Source of the DNA: Glandiceps talaboti
Lineage: Eukaryota > Hemichordata > Enteropneusta > Spengelidae
DNA length: 64,000 nt
Assembly (NCBI RefSeq): GCF_964340395.1
Contig: NC_135563.1
Coordinates: 12,765,651-12,829,650, forward strand
Reading direction: 5' to 3'
Shown here: positions 1 through 12,425 of the stretch, piece by piece
Position numbering within the stretch: the first letter of the stretch is position 1
Layout of the letters: each line of letters opens with the position of its first letter
The notes under the pieces: generated by a model
Seen by the model: only the letters and a program-made list of their open reading frames with translations
Databases searched by the model: none
What the model was told of the DNA's origin: nothing
Position numbers and translations under genes: made by a program

Positions 1-620
1 CCACTACGTGCAAAATTCGACTTTTCTGACGCATTGCGGGTAATAATATCCCTCACCGGATACGGGTTCAGTAAAACTATAAAAAAAAAATAGTAAGCTG
101 CTTTTCTCCTAATCGCCCTGTCAACTCACGACTTATATACATTTGCAATTTCCGCATCTTGGACTTTCCGGCCTGGCGCCAACGTACACACTCACCTGTC
201 ATAGTATGTATGGCTGCCAGAGAATTTAAAAAAATACTCAAGGAGAAGAGGTAATGGTTGTTCCTTTGCAGCTCTGAAACTTGTTTGAAACATTCATAAC
301 GTAACACTAAATTGACAAATGACTAAATTGACACTAAATTGACACCAATAACTCGTTTCAACCACAGCTGTGTTGTCTTTGCTTGAGCAGTTCTTTGTTG
401 AAAATGAATGCGGTTACTTTGAATACTGTATACGACATTTTGTTATATTCTAAAACGTTATTGTACAAATCCCACGTCGATAAAAACAAAAATATACAAG
501 AATAATAGCATAATCTTTTTTTTTTCGTATTTTACAATTTTTACTGAAAGATTAATAAACATATTCTCCCAAGACTGTACATTTCAGATTAATTTTTGAG
601 ATCCAGTTTTTCATCAACGA

Positions 621-664
621 AATAAATAAATAAATGAATAAATAAATAAATAAATAAATAAATA
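621..664. repeat. (AAAT)n microsatellite
   Basis: About eleven AAAT units with one G interruption. Confidence 0.95.
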
Positions 665-820
665 ACAATAAAATAGTTATTCTTTCATGATGGGAGTCAA
701 CCTCTTTAGAAAATTAAGCATTTGTTGATTTATCTTGGCAATAATTAAAGTGTTCTTTGACTCTAAAACGTGTTATATCTTTTCTTTAAGTTTACGAAAA
801 TAAATGAAAGTTCTTGCTAG

Positions 821-849
821 CAAACAAACAAACAAACAAACAAACAAAC
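821..849. repeat. (CAAA)n microsatellite
   Basis: About seven uninterrupted CAAA units. Confidence 0.95.
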
Positions 850-990
850 TATACCAATGGAGATTTCTCAGGGTTCGAGAGAATGATACACATTTTAATG
901 GGTGGTGTATTTTAATTCCCAAGCTTTTCCGATAAAAGGAGTAGATATCTCCATACAGGGAGGTTGAGTTTTAAGCTTAGCGATTTCGTC

Positions 991-1248
991 TTATTTGTCT
1001 TTGATGTTTCTCAGGTGGCCTGTGTTTGCCATTAGTATGTAATATTTGGTGGACGATTCTTCTAGTCTCTCCTTCTTCCCGTTACAAAGGAAACTAAAGT
1101 ATAGATCGATGGATGCGTGATTACCAACAAATGCTGCAAGGGTACGGTTTACAGGTCCGGTTAGTCTCTGTAAACCGGACACAAGTAATATTGTACTGCC
1201 AACGCTGAGTGCTTGTATGGCTTTCGCGTCTTCATGATAATTTGTTAT
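991..1248 (-). CDS. Unidentified 85-codon frame, possible terminal exon
   Basis: The frame is open from the TAG at 1249-1251 to the TAA at 991-993 on the minus strand. It contains internal ATG codons, but none early enough to be an obvious start, so a 3'-terminal exon or a gene fragment is likelier than a complete gene. Its G+C content is visibly above the flanks and the translation has balanced composition (for example GNHASIDLYF and CNGKKERLEE). ATTAAA hexamers follow the stop on the same strand at about 912-917 and 894-899. I recognise no family. A chance ORF of this length is quite possible in DNA this AT-rich; the coding-like composition is the only argument beyond length. Confidence 0.22.
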   Translation of the reverse strand: MTNYHEDAKAIQALSVGSTILLVSGLQRLTGPVNRTLAAFVGNHASIDLYFSFLCNGKKERLEESSTKYYILMANTGHLRNIKDK

Positions 1249-2602
1249 CTAGACATGTTGTCGACGCGTGGATCTATCTTCCGTGTGAGCAATACTATTC
1301 ATTAAGAGCACAGGGCAACCATAGTTTAGGATAACACTAGCTATAAACTAAATGAATTCAGTAAAGAAAAATAAGCAAGCCTTATGACATGTACTGTCGG
1401 AATGCAAATTCTGAGATGGCATACATGAATTACTTAAAAGGTAAATGTCAATCAATACTTTAATAGTCATATGATATTATTTATACCTTGCATTCTTCAA
1501 ATAGTGCATAGTTACCAAAGAATAAGAATTCAAATAACTCATAATGTTAAATAATCCAGCTTTGTACTTGTAGGTAAGAACTTCTACTGAGATCAGGTTA
1601 TAAATGCTAACTAAGATAGACACAAACTAAAACTAGTAATACCATTGATATATGCTATCAATATGCATTTAATGTACTTACACTCGGTAGCGTGGCGTCT
1701 CAGATACCAAGTGTTCGCACATTGAATCCCATTTCAATAAGTGTTTATACACTCTTGATTACAGAATGATTATATCCAGTATCGCACACTTTTATAATCT
1801 ACCATACTCAATGACAATAATCTAAGTTTGTGTCTAACTCGAAATTAGTTCGCTTAGAATTTGATTTCCGTAGTTACTCTTAGAAGTATAGGAATTGCCA
1901 AAAATTGAAAGTGGTGTTCAAGAAAGTCAGAAATTGTAGTCAGTGAGTTCATTGAACTGATTGTCGTCAACAAGACAAAGTTGTTTTCACCAGGCTCATG
2001 AAGGAGAGGAAATTGTCTGTAGAAGATAACCGAAAAAAAATTTGCTGACATCATATATTTGATTTCCATGATACCTCTCAAAATTACGTGTCTAGTTAGA
2101 AGGACGTCGTGATGTACGATAGATTGTAAGCAATGTAGATGTTATGCAATCCCTCAAATCCAATTACACAAAAGTCTAACCGACCATGCAGATACAATAA
2201 CGTGATATGAAATGCCGTAGGGTGATACAATTAACAGACTAGTCATCGCTTATCAGTCTTTCCATAACCATCGAATTGACCCTGGTTTAGATAAATCTGT
2301 AAAATGTGAAATCAAATGACTAAGTTAAATGTTTTAGGTCTTTTTCTCACAGCATATTCTAGGTATTCTAGCTGTGAGATCTCATTCTTAAAGTAACAAC
2401 TTTCGATATCGCCGCTTTAATGAGAAGGTGGTGGTAACTCAGCTTGTAAACCATAGGAAGTTTCTAGTATAAATTGTGTGGATTGGTGTGTTATGATAAT
2501 TTCAGTTTTGACGTGAGGGTATCATCGACTCGTACATCAGAAATCCCAAAAGCAATCTCAAAACTAATATACATTTGAGCTAACCTAGTCAGACAAAATA
2601 GG

Positions 2603-2700
2603 AACACACACACACACACACACATACACATTCACATACACATACACATACATAATATTACACACATACATACACATACACATAGACATACACATACACA
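2603..2700. repeat. CA / CATACA compound microsatellite
   Basis: (CA)n passing into CACATA and CATACA units with small interruptions. Confidence 0.9.
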
Positions 2701-5088
2701 ATTTTCTTCAAATGTATACTGACCCTGAATACACATTTTCATTTCATATACTAAAGTTCCCTATTTTGCTATAGGGAAATGGTTTTAATAAAAGAAGTTA
2801 TGCATTCACAAATAATGTTTTAATGACTCTGCGCCTTCAACACTTTAATCGCCAAATACAGATGACACGTCACGAAGTGATTATGTTATTGAATTTTACG
2901 ATAATGTGGTTCACTTGTAATGAAGGATTTAGTTAACGTTTGAAAGACATCTTACCGGAATTTGTCATTTTATTGTGTAGGAAACAGGTTAACTCTGTAT
3001 TTTGATATTTGACATAAATCTAAAGAATTGCATTTCAAAGACATTTCTATCTATTCAAATTTGATAATGAATTCCCTTTCCTATGATCCTCTACACTTAT
3101 TAATTTCGTACTCGTAAGCATAAGCACAACCGTATGTCGTTATTTTAATCATCCCGATATCAACTTGATGGTCTTAGCCTATTTCTCTACTGCCCAGGCC
3201 ATGAACATATTGTTTGTAAATTGTCAAAGTTCACTAACAGGAAGGATATACCCGCCCCCGTACCTGCCACATTATAGTGTTTATGTCTACGACACTCAAT
3301 GTCCAATATTACTTTCTAACAGGAAAGTAAATCATTTGGTATTTGGGAAATAGTATCAATGCATGGCTAGTTGTGATTTAATTGTGCAACCATGAATATA
3401 TTATTTCTGTTGTCTCCCATTATGCACAGGCACATAGAAAGATACCCTATAAATGTAAAAGATCAACTTGATGTTTCTCTAAAATTGGCAAGTAACTGTA
3501 TGTGAAGTCAAATCAAATGACTCTCCAGACCCGACCCACAGTTTATGTAAATGTAGACAGTTACCCTTTTTTTCTTCGGACAATAACCATCATAATTGGG
3601 TCAATTAATGCAGTGTTGTCACAATGTACTCTCAACTGCATGCAGCCAAATACTTTTCGACGTAGTATATTGATTCGTAACGTTTCAGCAAAATGTGCCC
3701 TTCAAATTAATTTACTGAACGTCTCCTTCTAAAGTAATGGTACTACTTATTTGTTATTCTTTAATGTTTTTAAGCACCTAAGATATAAATGGTTGCTAAC
3801 AATACATTAATATATTCAACTGATATTATTTTTGCAGTTTGAAGAATATATAAAAAATGTAGGTTAATACATATTTCAATATGAATTAGATGTAGACATA
3901 TAGTATGAAAGTGATTTGCTTTGACATCACAATGAGTATATATATGTTCAACACACACCTCATGTTGTCTTGAACAATGACTCCTTATACACTAGTAAAT
4001 TATGTATTACTAGTAACTTGGCTAAATATTATTGTCTTTTCTGAAGACTAAAACATATTTTCTAGTGGTAAATGAACGGCTTTTGGAAAAATAGTGCTTT
4101 TGCAATTAAACTTTTTCTCTCTATGTGAAAGAAAAATTAATAAACGATGACAAACGTATCTGCGACATACATAGGACTGAACTACAATCACGTTGCAAGG
4201 TCACTATACACCATAAGATTAGGTATTAGGTGGATTACTGGTGTATACTTAGATGATTTACCGCTGCCGAGTGCACAATGGCAGCGATGGTCAGATAAAG
4301 TTTAACGTTTTGTACGTTTTTAGGACGTGTCACACTAGCTTTATCCAAAAATGGAAATATTTCTGTCAGTTCGAACCTTAGCAAAACTAATTTTATTTGC
4401 CGTTGCTATCGCGATATGCCAAAATCAAAATAACTAAGGGAAGGAATAAGTAACATTTTGCTATGATTGATTCCAGTGGACAGAATTACCATGCCTTTAG
4501 GACTTAAGATCAGCAATATAGGGGTGTATAACTCGTTTTCATTTCCATCGGGTCAGTAGACTTGCATCAAGATTATACATAATCATTGTAAATGGTATAG
4601 CGTAAGTAAAGTCGACTCTAACCTTTTCAGATCATTCAGTCGAATAAACCAGTCAAACTGATTTATTAAATGTTAATGCAAGAATACAGTACCATGTAAT
4701 TGTATATTGCATTCTTATTACTTTCTACATAACACACTGTAGGTAAACGACCGTAACAGTTGTCCTCGTCATTTCCATAATCCTTGTATTTTGGTGCATG
4801 AAATCGTGCTGTCGGCAAAATAAAGCTTTAAAATGTTGCTCATGCCTGTCAAAATGAAGCCTGTACTTTGTCGATATCTCCCGCCTACTGCAGAGTGTAA
4901 ACGAGGTTTTGTTTTTAAAAATTAAAGTAAAGACATGTATCAGGATACATTCTCTCCTAACAGGTTTTTAGTAACAGCAATAAATTTATGCAAATTATTA
5001 TTTTGACATCAATTTAATGATGTCATATTGAGTATTTTGCTGAGACTAGCTGTAAGTTATTTACTGCAGACTCTCCATTAACCCTCTG

Positions 5089-5128
5089 TTGTTATTATTA
5101 TTAATTATTGTTATTATTATTATTATTA

Positions 5129-5166
<38 letters not shown>
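5089..5166. repeat. (TTA)n microsatellite
   Basis: TTA/TTG trinucleotide array of about 26 units. Confidence 0.95.
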
Positions 5167-5169
<3 letters not shown>

Positions 5170-6584
5170 TACTTTGATATTTAATAGTCAGCACACTCTT
5201 GGTGTATATCACTTAAATTAGGAATTGTGTGTATATATGAGAGCTTCGCTGTCGTATTCCTCTCATGCGATTAAATTCCCAAGACTAGGTTTTGTTTAAT
5301 CATTATATAACCCTTGCAGGTGTTAAAAAGAAAATTGTGTGATTTGAAAGTAATTCGGTCAGTTGTGGACAATTTAAACTGGCTTTGAATGTGCCGTTTT
5401 TTTTAATTTTCAATAAAGGATCCCGATACCTCCTGTGTGCAAGTGTATGCGTAAGAGAATTTATATCTATTTGATAGTATGATAAGGAGATATTACTTTT
5501 CGGTATTTCAATGCCAGTTTTAATTGTTCTACTGCTGATAAAGCGATGTCCATATCACAATATCACAATCATTTCTATTTAACACCTGTACACAACTGTT
5601 ATCATATGAAAGAATTTAATGCTCCGAAACATGCATAGTTGTTTTCAAACATCAGCGTAAGTAGGAAATGACGGTGCTATAGTGCCTACCAGTATCAGGA
5701 GAAATCAACATTGAACACCAAGTGGAATGTCACATGGCTTAAACTTTAGTATTGGCAGCTGTAAACCTGAGATATTTAGGTATTTTCAAATTAGCTGTCC
5801 AAACCAAATGTGTTTACAACCATACTTGTGACCCTTTCAGCCCAATGACCTGTTACCAATGATCATTGGTGAATACCATAATTATATAATAGTGGACAGT
5901 ACACCGCTCCTTTACCAGCTACTAAATCAGAGACTTGTCTGTAATTAGAATGAATTAATCTTTAGACATGTTGTTTTCATGATTTATAGTTCCAACTGTT
6001 TGAAAATAGAAACAGAGATATCATCTTTTGTTACGAACTTGCAGTTAGCTGTTTCCACAGTTCTAGTATCAATCCCAGAGCTGTACAGTCATCTGGAAAA
6101 TCCAATCCGTTAATATTCAATCTTGCAAAGCAGCTGAGGTGATGAGAAATTGTCATCAAGGCTGTGGAAAGTGCAGTAAAAACTTTAGAATTGTTATCTA
6201 TTAACTACATATCCATATATCATTTCGAGTTGAAAGGTCAAGTAGGTTAGTATTCAGTAGTTTTAATATTTATAGGTTCGCCAACATTACGATGGTAACC
6301 GGCAATTTGTCTAGTATTTGCATATCTAAAACCATGACAGTTCATCCTCTTGCAATTTAGCTTAAATGTATTACACCTAGCCGACACCTACATTCACTCA
6401 TTATTTCGAGGATAGGACACAAGCACACAAACTCAAATATTTCTCGAAAAGGTGTAAGAAAAACTTATAGCTCAATCAAGGTTAAATAAAGTCAACGATT
6501 GAATAATTAAATAATATTATATAGAAATAACAATTTTAATAATAATAATTTTAATAACTTTTTTATTTTGCATATAATTCATCC

Positions 6585-6765
6585 TACCTGGGGTAGTTTG
6601 TTATGCTAAGGGTCATTTTATGAACATCAATGGCCATGGTAACCAAAATCACCATAGTATGCAGATTATTTTTCTAAAATTTGATATAAAATATGACAAA
6701 AATAAAATCTCGTAATAAAATGTTTGTGTTTGGCATGTATGAGTCATTGCTATCTGCTAAATAGG
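6585..6765 (+). repeat. Diverged repeat, copy A
   Basis: It aligns with 6883-7050 about 300 bp downstream in the same orientation. Shared blocks in the same order are AGTTTGTTATGCT, TTTATGAACATC, CCAAAATCACCAT and a CATTGCTATCTG-like end, separated by substitutions and small indels. It looks like an old local duplication or two members of one dispersed repeat family. Confidence 0.6.
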
Positions 6766-6882
6766 ATAGCTATTTCCATGGAAACGTAAAGTAGGCTTAA
6801 AAATGTTGTTTAGTTGACATACAATATACATATGCAACTGACAAATAATGATCATCAGGTTTATTTTCATACTGCCTACCCT

Positions 6883-7050
6883 ACCAGGAAAGAGTTTGTT
6901 ATGCTGAGTTGTAAAAAAAATGTCACTTTATGAACATCTGTTGCCGGTATCCAAAATCACCATGTTTTTGCAAAATGGATATATAATGTGAAAAAATGTA
7001 AAAAACATTTCATAACCTTTGACAAATATAACTCAGTGCCATCTGAAGAT
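6883..7050 (+). repeat. Diverged repeat, copy B
   Basis: Second copy of the 6585-6765 repeat. The blocks match in order, with an insertion of about ten bases (A-rich) after the first block. Confidence 0.6.
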
Positions 7051-7575
7051 TCCTCAATAATTTTGATAATGATCATAAAGTCTTGTACCATGACAAGGGT
7101 TCTTATTACTTGCAAGTAATAATTTGCCTGTTGAGGTCTACATGCTTTGTCAAACTCTCCATTTGCTGTCTCTACTGCTAAGTAATTTTGAAACTAGTTC
7201 GATTTCTCACAGATTGCTGACATTCTAGGTACATGTGTATTTGAATTTACTAACAAGTATCATATATATATGCTGTTGATTTTTGAGTTTGAGTACAGAT
7301 AATTTAACAAGAATATCATCAAACTAATGTGTTTGTCATGGTTACAAAGAAATATACTTTATGAATTGATATCAACTTTGAAGTCATGATCATTTTGCAT
7401 GTTGATTGTTGAAATAACGTGTGTGCATATGGGATTCATATCAGGCCACGTGTTGATTTACAGGAGGAGGACCAATGGAGAAATCATTTTGAGCAAACAA
7501 GTTTGACCCCCACCCCTACCCTTCATGGGCACAAAAATGTTCATGTCCCCTCAAAAATTGAACAGAGTAGTTTTT

Positions 7576-7610
7576 CACACACACACCCCCCCCCCCCCCA
7601 CACACACACA
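7576..7610. repeat. CA / poly-C / CA tract
   Basis: A run of about 14 C flanked by short CA repeats on both sides. Confidence 0.9.
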
Positions 7611-9565
7611 ATGTGCACACAATTGCAAGCTAAGGCTATATATAGTTTCTATAGTTGCAATAGAGTATGGTAATGTCCTCCCACGTTGTCATGTACAACC
7701 ATAAACTTACGGTACAATATATATTAAAGTAACAGTGACAATTGTTGACATTGTTTTTCAGATAATGACATTTAGAGGCATGAAATATTAACTTATATGC
7801 ATATGGTTAAGCCATAGAATACTTAAATGTGGTCTTCAAGTTCAACACCTAAATTTACTTTCAGTGCATATTTTCTATGATTGTTATCAACACTTTAAGC
7901 ATAGGTACATGCACATACATATACACAGGGAGATATTAAGGTAGACACACACATTATCTTGGCTATCATCTGCCTTGTGATTAAAGATATGGTCTAGTAT
8001 AGTGTTGAAGTGAAGTCACAAAATATTTTGCAAGCGTATTATATGTCCCTGTCTCTCCATAATTACACATACTAAAACATTCATAGTCAATTCTGACTAT
8101 GGCCTTATAATCTTAGTGTTGCTCACTACCAAGTAGAAGTATACTACACAAACACCCATGTAAGTATTAGTAGTAACATTGTGTTGATACATGCTTTGAA
8201 GCATATCTAAAAACAAAAACCAGCGGACTAAATACATGAATGTAAATTTAAATTCTGCTAAATGTTCTGAAAATACAAAATAAATTCGCCCCATCAAAAC
8301 AAACAAATTAATATTGATATAATTTCGAGCCCCAGTCACAAAATAGCTAACCTTTCAAAATTATGCTGCACTAACTCCTGATTAAAAAACAAGACTATTA
8401 TTTTAATACATACGGCTTATACATGTTATAGATGAAACAAAAACAAGCTTTGATAAAGTTATAACCTAAATTCGGGTTGTTGTTTTTTTTATCAGAAACG
8501 CATCTTGCCGACACCCCTCCCAATGGGTGTATCTCGAGTGTATGCAAGTGTAAATCTTGTCCCTTTGCATATAATTTTCGACATCTGTTCCGAAGTAAGG
8601 TCGAATTACAGAGTACTAGTAACATAATACGTAACATTATATTACTTTTTGGTTTAAAATGTCAGCTAGTTAAATGCGAGAAAGTTGCCAAAATCTTCCG
8701 CTAGTAAGAACTTGATCAGAGGATCCTAAGGGCGAACCGTAACAGTTACCCAGGAAGTAGAAGATTTCGTCTTTAGAAATGGATTTTATATTTAATTGGG
8801 CTAAAAGGTTTACAAAAACAATGCCAATCTAACATATAATGGATGGACGTACGTATGGGAAATGTTTGGGTCATATGCAGGTACGTTCAGTACGGACACA
8901 AACTGCAAACAGTTTGTAAACATTCAATGTAGCACCACTATGTTAATAGATAATTATGATAAAGTTGTTATAAGCTGTCTGTCTGCATGTCTGTATATAT
9001 GTATATACGTAACTATCCAAGTGTATGTAAGACTGGCAAGATTTGTTTCCCGAAGTGCTGCTACTCAATAAAACATACTGAGCAAGTGTTACAGACACCA
9101 CACGGTGAAAATGCCATTTGCTTGATCTAAAAATGAGTCATCATGTAAATCAATAACTAGTTTTCACCGGACAACAAAATTTCAAAATGTGCTTTTATCT
9201 ACCTACATTTTTTGTAAACGAAATTATACATAAATAATATCGATATTTTGCAAAGAGTGAACACGTGTGGGAAAGTATTTTTTTCAATTTAAAAAAAATC
9301 TCTGGAAGATAGACCTATAGAAATTCTTAGACCATTTATGAACTAACAGCGTGTTTTATATAACTTGTAAATCCTTCGAAAATCAACGACGGCTTAGAAA
9401 GAACGTTATTAATAGTATTTGACAAAGTTTCTTGCCACTAAAAATGAATGTTACATAGAACTTAAACTTGTTATGTTACATTGTTAAGTGCAGAACAATG
9501 TTGTTTGTCTCTGACGGCACCTGCACTCGTTTTGTAGATTCGCTGATAATGTATTGTTTATTCAG

Positions 9566-9725
9566 AGTTCTCCCTAGTGTCATTTACAAACTGAAGGTCA
9601 ACGATAAACCACAATTATACTGGCATCTGACCGGAGAGATCTCAAACCCCGAGGCTGTCAATCAAATTACCGAGTATCGAAGACAGCTGCGTCGAAAAGA
9701 AAAATATTTCCCGAGTGTTTTTTGA
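9566..9725 (+). CDS. Possible plus-strand 3'-terminal exon, unidentified
   Basis: A pyrimidine-containing acceptor-like sequence (TGTTTATTCAG) ends at 9565 and is followed by about 52 open codons to the TGA at 9723-9725. The translation is hydrophilic and protein-like (NDKPQLYWHLTGEISN, then a basic YRRQLRRKEK stretch) and G+C rises above the flanks. The same frame stays open upstream to about 9468, so the acceptor is not required. No family is recognised, and no clear upstream exon or canonical poly(A) signal was found. It may be a gene fragment or a chance frame. Confidence 0.2.
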
Positions 9726-9917
9726 GCCATATTTCTTATAGCTGATCGGTTTCAGGTTGTGTATAAAATAATCATGCGGCAATGGTAGGTTTTGAATTTT
9801 ATCAGTCACAGTTTATTTAGATCTATAGTCGGCTATTCAAACTAGTAAAGATAAACTTGGCAAAACAAACCAAACCGTCACGACTGCTGACATAATCATA
9901 GAGCCTCTAGATCTATA

Positions 9918-10038
9918 ATGTTGTTGTTGTGTTGTGTCGTTGTTTTTTTGGTGTTTTTGGTGTTTTTCTTGTGGTGGTGGTGGTGGTGGTTGTGTTTGGT
10001 TGTTGTTTTGCTGGGTTTTTTTTTTGTGGGGGGGGGGT
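9918..10038. repeat. G/T-only low-complexity tract
   Basis: Almost pure G and T on the plus strand, including (TGG)n near 9971-9990 and a G run at about 10028-10037. The apparent 94-codon ORF here encodes runs of V, L, F and W and is an artefact of this tract. Confidence 0.9.
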
Positions 10039-10343
10039 TACTTGGTTACCTAATGTTTACTAGTGTTGCGCGTGAATGGGTTGTAATGTTTGAACACAAG
10101 GTGATGGAAGTATATACTCTTCATTTAACCGCAAATAAATCCAAAACAGGAAGGGGAAACCAAGTAAAACTAAAAGGTAATGATATTCAGAAGTATATGT
10201 AGTTACTTTCAAAACAAATTCATCACCGTCAAATTAAATGGTTGGCTTTGAACATCCATTTGCGTGCCTTACAAACTTGGCTCTAACTTTAGCATTTAAT
10301 ACAAAGTAAATGATCATGCTGAATAAACTATACATGTATAAAC

Positions 10344-10415
10344 TGATGTAGGTTTGGTGTTTCACTCATGTGACATATCATTTACAGCTAAGATGACGTA
10401 GGTTGGTGTTTCACT
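10344..10415 (+). repeat. Short imperfect tandem duplication
   Basis: GATGTAGGTTTGGTGTTTCA at 10344 recurs as GATGACGTAGGTTGGTGTTT at 10392, at a spacing of about 48 bases, with diverged sequence between. No function is seen. Confidence 0.6.
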
Positions 10416-11908
10416 TTGAATACTACATGTATCTCACTTAGACAAGCACTAATCGGTTTTGAGGAGTGTTTAGGTAAATTATATCATTGTCACAAGTATC
10501 ACAGGCTACATCATTCTAAACCAAAGCCAGGTTTTTCTCTTTATTGCATGCATGTTATTTTGATACAGAATTCATGTTGTCTATTGTTATAATGTTTTCT
10601 AATTCAATTACAGGCATGAGTTGTCCATAAAAGCCACTTCATTCATACAGAATAAGTGTTTATTAACAATTATAGTACCCGGACATAGCCAGACGATAAT
10701 ACGTGTAGTATATTAAACACGCCACATTCTTAGGCAGAATGCAGAATCATCCATTTTTATAGAAAAGTAACGCAGGGCTTCTGTTTTTCTGCAGAGGACA
10801 AAGTGAAAATGGAAAGCTCCCGTCGTATTTATGTCATCATAGAAACTAGTCTATATCATGAGACATGACATAAGCGAATTACTGAAGAGTGTAGATAATA
10901 ATATAATTATGTCTTATTGTCTGGCCATGAGGGCAATAATAATTATGTATATTCAAACATTATGACTATGCATGCCGTCTATTGTCTGGTGTGTCTTCGT
11001 CACCTACAACTCTCATTTTACGTGTGTTAGTTTAGAAGACTACTCTTACTTTTATAAATGAATGTATAATTTATCTATTACCTGTAAAAAGCCTGGAAAC
11101 TTGTTCAACACTCTTGAGAATACGTCTTTTGAAGAATGCCGCGTGACCATACGTCAACGTAGGGAAATCTAGTCCGGCAACTCTACCACGTAACACGTGA
11201 GATTTATAACACCAACAACAACAACCCACCTACTCCCTCTAATCATTACGGGATGTGTGACACATTCTATCCTAGCGATGTATTTCACAAAAGGCCGAGA
11301 GTTGTGCCAGTATTATATATACATTAGGAAACGTTAATATCTTAGTAAATCTCGAGACAAGGTGGATACCTGACATTAGGTGGTCAAGTGATATACAATG
11401 TAAGAGAAAAAACTAGAATATTGTCTATCCTTTATCTTTGCAGGTTCAAATCCTTTACCGTAGATTACTTATATGAGATGATTTGCAGTCGTAATGGTCC
11501 ATCTTACATTAGACTATTAAAAGACCGACCTCTAGTATGAACTTCAGCTCGACTTAAACTTGTCAAATCTTAGGTAGAAGTCATTAGAATTAATGAAATA
11601 CTTCAGATCCTATACATGCCATTCCTTGATGATATACGTAAAGTCGGGTTGCTAGCTTGAAGTTGTCATCCATTTTCCTCAACAGATTAAAGTTGTCATC
11701 TAATGTAGAACTGACCTTGCTTGTAAGTCAAGCCCTTGAAATGCTTTAAAAAATAGCTTATGTAAAATCCAATGTATCTAGCAAAATAGGATAACCAGTA
11801 ATTGCTTTTTCGGAAACGGCTTTATCGATTACTTCTTGATATCCCCTATCGTACATCCGTACCATCTTCCTTTCGTACATTACATAGCAGATATACAAAA
11901 ATACCAAC

Positions 11909-11922
11909 GGGGGGGGGGGGGG
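11909..11922. repeat. Poly-G run
   Basis: Fourteen consecutive G residues in otherwise AT-rich DNA. Confidence 0.95.
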
Positions 11923-12366
11923 ATATTATAATCTGTTTCTAAACATGATTTATATTTATATCAAATTCGAGATATCAAAATATGTAACTGCAGTGTATTT
12001 ATAAATTCGATATATATCACCAAATTAATTTGATTTAACACTGACAGAAATGGAATGTAAATAGCAAGAAGGATCTTTCCGTAAAATATATATGCAAACT
12101 AAGGACAATTTCAAAATACATTTTTTCTTATCAGGAATGTATACACTGTGACATTAAAGTCACTTTACGAAATGGTAAACGCGATCTTGCGAAGGGGTTA
12201 ATTTTGCTAGAAGAATCAGAAATGCGTCACATATGGCCATATATTAAACATTGTTCAGGGTATGCAGTAACATAATTTTCACGTTCTTCCGATGTTTGAG
12301 AGAGGTTAGGACGGACGTGCTTATAATTAGAGTTTTAACGGCGACCGCCTATTCAATATCATGGTT

Positions 12367-12425
12367 CATCCATCCATCCATCCACCCATCCAACCGTCCA
12401 TCAATCAATCAATCAATCAATCAAT
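12367..12425. repeat. (CATC)n then (TCAA)n microsatellite
   Basis: Two related tetranucleotide arrays end to end. The plus-strand ORF here (…HPSIHPS…) is a product of the repeat. Confidence 0.9.

Larger units (their letters stand above)
1..990. other. Noncoding DNA, left edge
   Basis: No convincing gene. A 12-bp unit (ACTAAATTGACA) occurs three times between about 307 and 348. The AAAT and CAAA microsatellites are listed separately. The 76-codon minus-strand frame at 77-307 has no recognisable feature and is within chance length. Confidence 0.6.
1249..9565. other. Noncoding DNA with simple repeats
   Basis: AT-rich throughout. Apart from the microsatellites and the 6585/6883 repeat pair, only frames of chance length are present (for example the minus-strand 1854-2081 and 8398-8637). 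I see no RNA gene and no recognisable transposase or reverse transcriptase. Confidence 0.6.

Noticed and set aside
4157-4304. Short plus-strand frame with YLDD, which recalls a reverse-transcriptase catalytic box
   Set aside because: Only about 45 codons, no other RT motif before or after, and ends soon after; not enough to call a retroelement.
9918-10202. 94-codon ORF with runs of W, V, L and F
   Set aside because: Produced by the G/T-only tract; not a credible protein.
11374-11460. tRNA-like A box (TGGTCAAGTGA) and B box (GGTTCAAATCC) 62 bp apart
   Set aside because: The acceptor stem does not pair, the T-stem is imperfect and the spacing is too long without a recognisable intron. A tRNA-derived SINE remains possible, but nothing else supports it.
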